Source: JAICUY01 sp038250515 (lineage in GTDB: Bacteria; Chloroflexota; Limnocylindria; QHBO01). Taken from it: a DNA stretch of 11,108 bases. Where the stretch lies: assembly GCA_038250515.1 (NCBI GenBank), contig JBBSCG010000062.1, positions 1 to 11,108 on the forward strand. Direction: 5' to 3'. A program made the translations under genes and the position numbers. Shown in pieces: positions 1-5,642 of this stretch (positions are counted from its first letter, which is position 1; each line of letters opens with the position of its first letter). Below the pieces are notes generated by a model. That model was not told the origin of the DNA and did not search any database. It was given only the letters and a program-made list of their open reading frames with translations.

Positions 1-79
1 CCCGCCGGCGACGGCCTCGGACGGCCACGTCTGCGGGCCATGGAGCGGAGGCGCCTGACTCCGGACCTGCGCATAACGA

Positions 80-112
80 AACCGCCCCGGCAATGAAGCC
101 GGGACGGCGGTT
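80..112 (-). terminator. Candidate intrinsic terminator of the ABM-fold gene
   Basis: An imperfect hairpin lies 67 nt past the stop codon of the minus-strand gene. The outer arms AACCGC/GCGGTT and inner arms CCCGGC/GCCGGG are separated by a 3-nt bulge (104-106) and close a 6-nt loop (92-97). Read on the minus strand, the stem is followed by a moderately T-rich run (TTTCGTTAT). The stem and position fit a Rho-independent terminator, but the U-tract is weak. Confidence 0.4.
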
Positions 113-178
113 GTGGCCACGCGCGCAGGGCCGGCGGGTAGGCCGACCGGCCGCGCAGCGCGGCCTGCGAGCCTGCGC

Positions 179-484
179 TCAGGCGGCGACGGGAACGCCG
201 CGGAAGAGGGCCAGGTCACCGATCGAGGTGGTCACCAGGCGAACGCGGTCGGCGATGTTGTCTTTGACCCAGGTCGCAGCCATGCCGGCCGACTTCTGAG
301 CCGCGTCGCGAGTCTCCCAGATGCTGATCGAGACGACCTTGTGGTTGCCCGCGTCGACCAGTCCGAAGTTCACGAAGCCAAGCTCCTTGACGAACGTCGG
401 CAGGATGCCCTTCTCGGCGATGCCGGTCAGCTCATCGAAGTTGCCCTTGGTCAGGTCGTACGTAGAAAGTCTGGTGTAACGCAT
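179..484 (-). CDS. Small ABM-like (dimeric alpha/beta barrel) protein
   Basis: A 101-residue cytoplasmic protein without signal peptide or membrane segment. Its length and pattern fit the antibiotic biosynthesis monooxygenase (ABM)/dimeric alpha+beta barrel superfamily: an early strand (MRYTRLSTYDL), a helix ending in a 'lP.f...pGf' turn (residues ~27-35), a 'vSisiWETRDAAQKSA' strand-helix segment and a late strand. The start at 484 is chosen because AAAGGAGAA (minus strand, 488-496) lies about 5 nt upstream; a longer in-frame start at 550 has no ribosome binding site and adds 22 unconserved-looking residues. Family members include cofactor-free monooxygenases, haem-degrading enzymes and many proteins of unknown role, so the activity here is not known. 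It is divergent from the 669 gene and appears unrelated to the sugar locus. Confidence 0.8.
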   Translation of the reverse strand: MRYTRLSTYDLTKGNFDELTGIAEKGILPTFVKELGFVNFGLVDAGNHKVVSISIWETRDAAQKSAGMAATWVKDNIADRVRLVTTSIGDLALFRGVPVAA

Positions 485-601
485 ATGTTCTCCTTTGCCC
501 CCGATGCGGCTAAGTCGACACAAATCGGATTCGCCAATGGCTCTCGTCATTCGAGAACCAAGGGATCAGGCGGTTCGCAGCCTTGCAGCCGATGCACGCA
601 G

Positions 602-647
602 TGTAACACGAAATCGCCCGTGATATATTCGTGCCGGATCTGTTACA
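602..647. promoter_or_regulatory. Inverted repeat flanking a promoter (candidate operator)
   Basis: TGTAACA (602-608) and its exact reverse complement TGTTACA (641-647) lie 32 nt apart. A nested pair CACGAA (607-612)/TTCGTG (628-633) overlaps the promoter. The outer half-sites fall near -35 and just past the predicted transcription start, positions typical of repressor half-sites. No regulator can be assigned; the 669 product itself is one candidate. Confidence 0.35.
621..629 (+). promoter_or_regulatory. Candidate extended -10 promoter for the 140-aa gene
   Basis: TG-A-TATATT matches an extended -10 element (TGnTATAAT, 5 of 6 in the hexamer). It sits in a local AT-rich patch of otherwise GC-rich DNA, 39 nt before the GTG start at 669. 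No good -35 box is visible, which is normal for extended -10 promoters. Predicted transcription would begin around 636. Confidence 0.4.
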
Positions 648-668
648 GGATCGTACAGGAGTGGACAG

Positions 669-1091
669 GTGCCCAGAGTTGAGTTCGAGGCAGAAACCGA
701 AGAGCAGCTCGTCGCGCTTGCCTGGCGCTGGGTGATGGGTCCGCAGCGAACGCTCGGCGGCCCCGTGGTCGATCAGGCGGACCAGGCAGATCTGCGGCGT
801 CGGCAGCTCGGAGAGGTGCTCAATGCCATCCGAGGGGCCGATAGCCGGCGCCTCCTGCGCGAGGCGGCCGAACTGTCGATGCAGGACACCGCGCTGATCC
901 TTGATGCGGACCTCGCCGCGCGCTACGGGAAGCGCACCGGAACGGCCTTTGCCGGCATCGTCGCCGGTCCCAACAAGGTGATGCGACGCGTCGCTCGCCG
1001 CGACCTGATCACCTGGGACGCCGATGCCCGTGGGTATCGGATGGACCCACTCGACGCGGAGATCGTCCTGGAGCGCTGGCCTGGGCCGTAG
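669..1091 (+). CDS. Hypothetical 140-aa protein, possible winged-helix C-terminus
   Basis: I do not recognise this gene. It starts at GTG 669 behind AGGAG (657-661, 7-nt spacing) and ends at TAG 1089-1091. The 140-residue product is soluble and charged. It begins with a short strand-like segment (PRVEFEAETEEQLVALAWRW), followed by helical stretches. The C-terminal ~60 residues (LSMQDTALILDADLAARYGK ... RRDLITWDADARGYRM) have a helix-helix-strand pattern with a basic 'MRRVARRDLI' helix, compatible with a winged-helix or other nucleic-acid-binding fold. That reading is inference from pattern only. Its promoter carries an inverted repeat, and it diverges from the ABM-like gene and converges on the GH15 gene. 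Confidence 0.7.
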   Translation: MPRVEFEAETEEQLVALAWRWVMGPQRTLGGPVVDQADQADLRRRQLGEVLNAIRGADSRRLLREAAELSMQDTALILDADLAARYGKRTGTAFAGIVAGPNKVMRRVARRDLITWDADARGYRMDPLDAEIVLERWPGP

Positions 1092-1107
1092 CTTCTCGTG
1101 TAGCTCG

Positions 1108-1161
1108 ATCGGTTCGTCCGCACTGCGTGCGGCGGCACCCGCTGATCCAGCTCGAACCGAT
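1108..1161. terminator. Nested hairpins between convergent genes, candidate bidirectional terminator
   Basis: A 9-bp outer stem ATCGGTTCG (1108-1116)/CGAACCGAT (1153-1161) encloses a perfect 6-bp hairpin CCGCAC-TGC-GTGCGG (1118-1132). It lies in the 103-bp gap between the 3' ends of the 669 gene and the GH15 gene, where a terminator acting in both directions is expected. There is no T-tract on either side, so it may be only a Rho-assisted or transcript-stabilising structure. Confidence 0.4.
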
Positions 1162-1194
1162 ACGGGTGTCCGATGCCGAAGGGACGGTGGCGGA

Positions 1195-2319
1195 TCACGC
1201 GCCGTCCACGGGCGCCACGGCGACGCCCAGTTCCAGGGCCAGCGTCAGGTACATCGCGTGCGACCACAGCAGCGGGGTCGCCACAGGTCCCCAGCGCCCG
1301 ATCCAGCCGTCGCGAGCCACCGGCGCGAGGAGGTGGTCGTCGATCTGCTCGGGCAGCTCGCCTTCCGGCGTCGCCTGCTCGGCGATCCACTCCAGCTCGA
1401 CTCGGGCCTCGTCAGTGCGTCCGAGGCGCGCGTAGTGCCAACCAAGGAAGGCGGCGAGAATCAGCCATTGACCGCCGCCGTAGTACGAGTCGCCGGCGTA
1501 GCGATGCACGCCGCCGCCGTGGACCAGGGTGGCCTCGATCTCGGCAACCGTCGCTCGCATCAGAGGCTCATCGGCGTCGAGCACCCCGAAGGGCGTGGCC
1601 GCCGCGATCAGGCTGGCATCCACGGCATCGCTGCCCAGCCACTTCGTCAGGTGGCCGGCACGCCGGGCCTCGCCGAGGATGCGCTCGCGGACGTGCTCGG
1701 CCGTCTCGGCGAACGCGGCGCGCCGCTCGGCCGCAAGCCCTGCCCAGCCGGCCGCTGCCCGCAGCCCCGCACACAGTGCGGCAAGAGTCGAGGTGTGCAC
1801 GTGGTTGGGGTGCTCTTCCCACCAGTCGTAGCTGGGGTGATCCCAGAAGCACGCCGCGTAACGCGCCGACAGTTCGGCGCCGGCCAGGTAGGGCTCCACC
1901 GGTCGGGCGTGGCGTCGGGCGTGGGCGTCGACGGCCCACAGCCAGGCCCCGTAGCCGTCGAGCTGGAAGTCGGGCCAGTCCTCGCCGGTCTCGCCGCCCT
2001 CCAAGGTGTATCGGGTCGGCAGGAACTCGGCATCGCCGATTGGCTCACCGGTCGCATGGCGCGCGATGAGGTGCTCGATCTGCTCGCCGCGCGCGCGGAG
2101 CACCCGGGCGCACCAGCCGAAAAAGGCCTCCGCCGACCCGATGTCGCCCGCTCGGCTCATGGCGTCGGCGATGAAGGCGCCGTCACGCAGCCAGCTGTAG
2201 CGGTAGACGGGGAAGGACGGCGAGGCGAGATACGCCCCGCCCGGGGCCTGGTTGGCGCGGATGATGGCTACGCTGCGCTCGGCGAGCGCGCGCAGGCGCG
2301 GCAGGTCAGTGACGGTCAT
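1195..2319 (-). CDS. Cytoplasmic GH15 family exo-alpha-glucosidase (glucoamylase-like)
   Basis: A 374-residue (alpha/alpha)6-barrel enzyme of glycoside hydrolase family 15, which releases glucose from non-reducing ends of alpha-glucosides with inversion. Visible GH15 marks: YSWLRDGAF (41-49), FQLDGYGAWLWAVDAH (118-132), DWWEEHPNHVHTSTLAAL (165-182) with E168 as likely general acid, DASLIAAATPFGVLDADEP (234-252), and PEGELPEQID (318-327) with E324 as likely general base. It lacks the N-terminal beta-sandwich of bacterial glucoamylases, so it resembles the short actinobacterial isomaltose-type GH15 enzymes. No signal peptide is present, so it probably acts on imported oligosaccharides. ATG 2319 has only a weak GAGAG ribosome site. 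It lies 110 bp behind the ROK gene on the same strand and may share its transcript. The family is secure; the exact substrate (isomaltose, maltose or dextrin) is not. Confidence 0.88.
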   Translation of the reverse strand: MTVTDLPRLRALAERSVAIIRANQAPGGAYLASPSFPVYRYSWLRDGAFIADAMSRAGDIGSAEAFFGWCARVLRARGEQIEHLIARHATGEPIGDAEFLPTRYTLEGGETGEDWPDFQLDGYGAWLWAVDAHARRHARPVEPYLAGAELSARYAACFWDHPSYDWWEEHPNHVHTSTLAALCAGLRAAAGWAGLAAERRAAFAETAEHVRERILGEARRAGHLTKWLGSDAVDASLIAAATPFGVLDADEPLMRATVAEIEATLVHGGGVHRYAGDSYYGGGQWLILAAFLGWHYARLGRTDEARVELEWIAEQATPEGELPEQIDDHLLAPVARDGWIGRWGPVATPLLWSHAMYLTLALELGVAVAPVDGA

Positions 2320-2375
2320 CGGTCTCTCGGTAGCTGTGCGTGGCAGACGAAAACCCGTCTTGCCCCGGCAATGCC

Positions 2376-2471
2376 TTACTTGAGCAGCGCGTCGACCTGC
2401 TGCGCCGCGCCGTTCAGGGCATCCTGCACCTATTTCTGGCCGCTCTGGGCCGACTCGAGCGCCAGAGCGAC
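2376..2471 (-). pseudogene. Relic: C-terminus of a lost sugar ABC solute-binding protein
   Basis: Reading on in the ROK frame past its TAG stop (2430-2432), the codons give VQDALNGAAQQVDALLK and then TAA (2376-2378). The 13 codons before the TAG read VALALESAQSGQK. Joined across the stop, they form the typical last helices of sugar-binding lipoproteins of ABC importers ('...al..aqsGqk.vqdALn.Aa..vd.lL'). The TAG is one substitution from AAG or CAG. No other part of the protein or its permeases is visible. It differs from the C-terminus of the intact binding protein at 4366, so it comes from another transporter. The 5' limit given here is approximate; homology may extend a few codons further into the ROK tail. 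Confidence 0.65.
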
Positions 2472-3779
2472 ACGGTCGCAGCCTTGTGCCAGCCGCGTTG
2501 GCCGACCATCAGCGATCTGCCGCCGCGACTGCGGCCGTCTCGTGGAGCTCGCCACTTCAGGGGCCGATCGGCCGCCGAGGCGCTCACGCACGGCATCTTC
2601 CGGCTGACGCTCATAGAGCGGGGCGGTGAAGGTCGCGCGTAGCACGAGCGCCGCCGCGCCGCGCGCCCATTTGGCATCGTCCCAGGGGTCGACCTCGACC
2701 CGGACGGCCCGAAGTGGAGGAAAGACGGCTGCTCGCAGCGCTTGCTCGAAGGTCGGAGCGAGGTGCCGCCATGCTTGGGTCCCCTCGCCACTTACCAAGA
2801 TGAGCTGCGGGCTGAGGACGTTGACGAGTCCACCCACCGCCCGGCCCAGCAGTCCGCCCGCACGCGCGTAGATCGCCTGGGCGGCCGCGCTGCCAGCATT
2901 GGCCCGTTCACCCAGCGTCCCCACCGGATCTGGGTCGTCGGCTGGAACCACGCCAGCAACGACCGCCTCGCGTGCCAGAGCCGGGTCGGCCACGAAGGCC
3001 TCCAGACACCCGCGCTTGCCGCACTCGCATGCGGGCCCGTCGTCCACGACCGGCAGATGGCCGAACTCGCCGGCGCCGCCTCCAAAGCCCCGGTAGAGAT
3101 CACCAGCCACGACGATGCCGAGGCCCACGCCTCGCCCGATCGTGACCGTGACGAAGTGGTCGATGCCCCGCCCCCGACCATAGAGCCGCTCGGCGACGGC
3201 AAGGGTGTTGACGTCGTTGTCGACCAGAACCGGCACCCTCAGGCGGTCCCGCAGCAGCGGACCGATTCCGAGCCCGCTCCAGCCGACGATCGGGGCATTG
3301 ACGGTCCCACCGGCATCGACGATGCCCGGCACGCCAAGCCCCACTCCCAGGAGGCGTCCTGGCGCACGGCCAGCCTCGGCCACGGCGCGACGCAATCGCT
3401 CGGTCAGGCGGTCGAGCGCGTCGGCTCCATGCGCTGCGAACGGCTCGGTCGTGCGCGCCAGGATGTCGCCGTTCAGATCGACCCGAACCAAGGCGAGATG
3501 GTCGGCGGCGATCTTGGCGCCGACCACCTGGGCCGCCGTCCCGACGAGACCCAGCAGGATCGGCGGCCGTCCGCCGCTCGACGGTCCCTGGTCGACCTGG
3601 GTAACGAGGCCCTCTTCCACAAGCTCGTGCGTAATGTCGGTCACCGTGGCGGGACTGAGGGCGAGCCGGCGGGCGATCTCGACCCTCGCGATCGGACCGT
3701 CCTCGCCGATCAGGCCGAGGATCGCGGCGCGATTGAGATCGCGGATGAGGGCAGGGTTTCCTCGACGCAGACGGGCCAT
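2430..3779 (-). CDS. ROK family transcriptional repressor (XylR/NagC type)
   Basis: A 449-residue sugar-responsive repressor. An N-terminal winged helix-turn-helix (~1-75; NPALIRDLNRAAILGLI, then ARVEIARRLALSPATVTDIT and GGRPP) precedes the ROK sugar-binding domain. The zinc and sugar signature is intact: EFGH (238-241) and CECGKRGCLE (251-260). The LVDNDVN segment with the ROK aspartate is also present. The kinase phosphate loop (DxGxT) is absent, as in regulators. ATG 3779 is preferred: family proteins begin just before the HTH, and the upstream ATGs at 3815, 3806 and 3800 have no ribosome site, though the site for 3779 (GGGAG at long spacing) is also modest. The normal domain ends near 'ALVLRATFTAPLYE'; about 55 further low-complexity residues run into the relic of a binding-protein gene and end at TAG 2430. 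It probably represses itself and the divergent operon from the palindrome at 3837-3863. Confidence 0.88.
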   Translation of the reverse strand: MARLRRGNPALIRDLNRAAILGLIGEDGPIARVEIARRLALSPATVTDITHELVEEGLVTQVDQGPSSGGRPPILLGLVGTAAQVVGAKIAADHLALVRVDLNGDILARTTEPFAAHGADALDRLTERLRRAVAEAGRAPGRLLGVGLGVPGIVDAGGTVNAPIVGWSGLGIGPLLRDRLRVPVLVDNDVNTLAVAERLYGRGRGIDHFVTVTIGRGVGLGIVVAGDLYRGFGGGAGEFGHLPVVDDGPACECGKRGCLEAFVADPALAREAVVAGVVPADDPDPVGTLGERANAGSAAAQAIYARAGGLLGRAVGGLVNVLSPQLILVSGEGTQAWRHLAPTFEQALRAAVFPPLRAVRVEVDPWDDAKWARGAAALVLRATFTAPLYERQPEDAVRERLGGRSAPEVASSTRRPQSRRQIADGRPTRLAQGCDRVALALESAQSGQK

Positions 3780-3799
3780 CGGGAAGCTTCGCTCCCTCA

Positions 3800-3829
3800 T
3801 TGACATGCGGCACATCGGACGCGTATCGT
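3800..3829 (+). promoter_or_regulatory. Candidate sigma-70 promoter of the sugar-uptake operon
   Basis: A perfect -35 box TTGACA (3800-3805) is followed after 18 nt by TATCGT (3824-3829, 4 of 6 to TATAAT). Predicted transcription starts near 3836, exactly where the palindromic operator begins. It would give a leader of about 530 nt to the binding-protein start at 4366, passing through the LacI relic. Confidence 0.5.
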
Positions 3830-3836
3830 TGGTGCT

Positions 3837-3863
3837 GACTTAGTACGGCAGACTAACTAAGTC
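3837..3863. promoter_or_regulatory. Palindromic operator, probably for the ROK repressor
   Basis: GACTTAGT (3837-3844) and its exact reverse complement ACTAAGTC (3856-3863) are separated by 11 nt. A second ACTAA (3852-3856) gives an alternative TTAGT-N7-ACTAA spacing. TTAGT/ACTAA half-sites are known from XylR operators of Bacillus, which is a ROK repressor. The site lies just past the plus-strand promoter start and covers the -10 box of the minus-strand promoter, so one bound repressor could block both. The assignment to this ROK protein is inference from position and half-site similarity. Confidence 0.6.
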
Positions 3864-3887
3864 TACCGAACGAAAGAAGCCTGTCAA
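3860..3887 (-). promoter_or_regulatory. Candidate sigma-70 promoter of the ROK/GH15 unit
   Basis: On the minus strand a perfect TTGACA (complement of 3882-3887) is followed after 16 nt by TAGACT (complement of 3860-3865, 4 of 6 to TATAAT). The -10 box overlaps the right arm of the operator palindrome. Predicted transcription starts near 3853, giving the ROK mRNA a leader of about 75 nt. Confidence 0.5.
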
Positions 3888-3894
3888 GCGAGAG

Positions 3895-4369
3895 GTGGCC
3901 ATGGTTCGGCAGGAGGCGCGCCCGGACGCCCGGGCGTGGGCAGCCAGCCAGCGGCCGTGGGTGAAGGGCACCATCCGATCGTGCTCGCCGTGCCTGACGG
4001 TCGGCTACGCGGCGGTCGAGGCGCTGCTCGGAGAGCGCACGGGGGTTACCGCCCTGTTCTGCGCGAACGACGAGATCGCCCTCCGGGCTTCCGCGGCCAG
4101 CGGCGAGGCCGGCTACCAGGTTGGGGTCGACATCGCCATCACCGGCTGGGACGACGTGTTGGGCGCGCGGCACATTTCGCCGCCGCTGACCACCGTCCAC
4201 CAGCCAATGCATGAGCTCGGCGCTCGCGCGGCGCGAGCATTGCGCGAACGCGTCAGTAAGGGGAGTTACCGGCGCCACGGAGGCGCCAATTCACGAGGTG
4301 CTGGCTACCCGCCTGGTGATCCGGGCGAGCCGCGGGTGCCGTCCAGATCAAGGAGGTCTACGTCAATGA
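3895..4369 (+). pseudogene. Broken LacI/GalR-family regulator (C-terminal half only)
   Basis: From about 3997 the frame starting at 3895 encodes the C-terminal part of a LacI-family sugar-binding domain: GYAAVEALL, VTALFCANDEIALRA, the VDIAITGWDDV strand-turn, and SPPLTTVHQPMHELG followed by ARAARALRER. The helix-turn-helix and first half of the domain are missing. Near 4258-4271 the homology jumps by one base into the next frame, where ATEAPIHEVLATRLVIRAS continues the family's C-terminus and ends at TGA 4367-4369, overlapping the ATG of the binding-protein gene (ATGA). The ancestral regulator was thus translationally coupled to the transporter. Residues before 3997 show no clear homology. 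The remaining open frame runs on, in frame, into the binding-protein gene, so a 581-residue fusion is formally possible. Sequence error could explain the frameshift but not the missing N-terminus. Confidence 0.75.
4350..4356 (+). promoter_or_regulatory. Ribosome binding site deciding the binding-protein start
   Basis: AAGGAGG lies 9 nt before ATG 4366. It selects the lipoprotein start inside a much longer open frame that reaches back to 3895. Confidence 0.75.
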
Positions 4370-5640
4370 AAAGGCTCCGTAGCGCCGTGATGCTCCTCGC
4401 CGTGGCCATGATCGTGGTCGCCTGCGGGAGAAGCGGCAGTGAAAGCAGCAGTGCCGGAGCGGCGGGCTCTCCCGTCCCCACCGGGCCGATCTCCGGGACG
4501 ATCAACGTCTGGGCGATGGGCACCGAGGGCGAGAAGCTGGGCGCGCTGGCCAAGGACTTCATGGCCAAGAACTCGGGCGTCACCGTCAAGGTGACCGCCG
4601 TCCCCTGGGACGCGGCCCACAACAAGATCAGCAACGCCATCGCGGCTAAGAGCACGCCCGACCTCAGCCTGATCGGAACAACCTGGATGGGCGAGTTCGG
4701 GGCCGCGGGCGCGCTCGACCCGACGCCATCCAACATCGACAAGAGCAAGTTCTTCAGCGGAGCGTGGGACACCACGGTGGTGAAGGGCACCAGCTACGGC
4801 GTGCCGTGGTACGTGGAGACGCGCGTCATCTACTACCGCAAGGATCTGGCCGAGAAGGCGGGCATCACGAGTGCGCCCGCGAACTGGGACGATCTACACA
4901 CCATGGCCAAGGCCATGGTGGACAAGGCGGGAGCAAAGTGGGGCATCAACCTGCAGGCGGGCGGCACGGGCTCGTGGCAGACTGTCCTTCCCTTCGTCTG
5001 GCAGAAGGGCGGCGGGATCATCGATAGCGCGGGCAAGTTCACGCTCGACGCGCAGCCGAACATCGATGCGCTGACCTACTACCAGAGCTTCTACAAGGAC
5101 AAGCTCTCGCCCACCGCCCTCGATCCAGGAGCGCTCGAGGCCGGCTTCATCAAGGGCAGCATCGGGATGTTCATCTCCGGTCCCTGGCATATCGGCATCC
5201 TCAAGGACCAGAGCAAGGCTCAGCCCGACTTCATGTCGAAGGTCGGCCTGGCACCGATGCCGAAGGAGACGGCCGGAACGAGCTTCGTGGGCGGCGGCGA
5301 CCTCGTAGTCTTCAAGAACACGAAGAACCGAGCCGCGGCCTGGGCATTCGTCCAGTACCTGAGCCAGCCGGACGTTCAGGCGAAGTGGTACCAGACGGTG
5401 GCTGACCTGCCGTCGGTACAGTCCGCCTGGGACGACCCTTCGATCTCGGGTGATGCAAACCTGAAGGTCTTTGGCGAGCAGCTCAAGGACGCGAAGTCGC
5501 CGCCCGCCATCGCAACCTGGGAGCAGATCGCCACGGTGATCGACACCGAGGTTGAAAAGCTGACGAAGTCCGGCGAGGCCCCGGACGGCGCCGCCAAGGC
5601 GATGCAGACGCAGGCGACCTCGACCGGCACCGGGCTCTGA
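4366..5640 (+). CDS. Sugar ABC transporter solute-binding lipoprotein
   Basis: A 424-residue extracellular binding protein of the MalE/UgpB type (family 1 solute-binding proteins). It has a lipoprotein signal peptide: basic MKRLR, a hydrophobic core (AVMLLAVAMI), lipobox VVAC with C20 as the lipid-anchored residue, and a Ser/Gly-rich linker to ~45. The mature domain opens with ISGTINVWAMGTEGEKL, then PWDAAHNKISNAIAAKSTPDL, the hinge GVPWYVETRVIYYRKDLAEKA and APANWDDLHTMAKAM, and later FIKGSIGMFISGPWH and NRAAAWAFVQYLSQPDVQAKW, all typical family positions. It captures oligosaccharides and delivers them to the two permeases that follow. It is the first gene of the operon; the permease gene starts 2 bp after its stop. 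The ligand cannot be read from sequence; neighbouring enzymes suggest xylo- or gluco-oligosaccharides. Confidence 0.92.
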   Translation: MKRLRSAVMLLAVAMIVVACGRSGSESSSAGAAGSPVPTGPISGTINVWAMGTEGEKLGALAKDFMAKNSGVTVKVTAVPWDAAHNKISNAIAAKSTPDLSLIGTTWMGEFGAAGALDPTPSNIDKSKFFSGAWDTTVVKGTSYGVPWYVETRVIYYRKDLAEKAGITSAPANWDDLHTMAKAMVDKAGAKWGINLQAGGTGSWQTVLPFVWQKGGGIIDSAGKFTLDAQPNIDALTYYQSFYKDKLSPTALDPGALEAGFIKGSIGMFISGPWHIGILKDQSKAQPDFMSKVGLAPMPKETAGTSFVGGGDLVVFKNTKNRAAAWAFVQYLSQPDVQAKWYQTVADLPSVQSAWDDPSISGDANLKVFGEQLKDAKSPPAIATWEQIATVIDTEVEKLTKSGEAPDGAAKAMQTQATSTGTGL

Positions 5641-5642
5641 CC

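Noticed and set aside
1..178. Possible 3' end of a gene entering from the left edge.
   Set aside because: Open frames from base 1 close within about 30 codons and show no recognisable protein. Only the hairpin at 80-112 is supportable.
980..994. A 15-nt match (GATGCGACGCGTCGC, containing a 12-bp palindrome) recurs at 11094-11108.
   Set aside because: The first copy is inside a coding frame reading MRRVAR, and the second is at the window edge. A single pair of a GC-rich palindrome can arise by chance, and no boundary or duplicated flank supports an attachment site or inverted-repeat end.
1024..2607. Long plus-strand open frames opposite the GH15 and ROK genes (for example 1024-2607 and 2742-3803).
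   Set aside because: They are antisense shadows of two well-recognised enzyme and regulator genes in high-GC DNA. Their translations are Arg/Ala/Gly-rich and show no family motifs.
3895..5640. One continuous 581-residue protein (regulator fused to binding protein).
   Set aside because: The strong AAGGAGG and lipoprotein signal at 4366 mark the true start, and a fusion would bury the signal peptide. The upstream part is better read as a decayed LacI gene.
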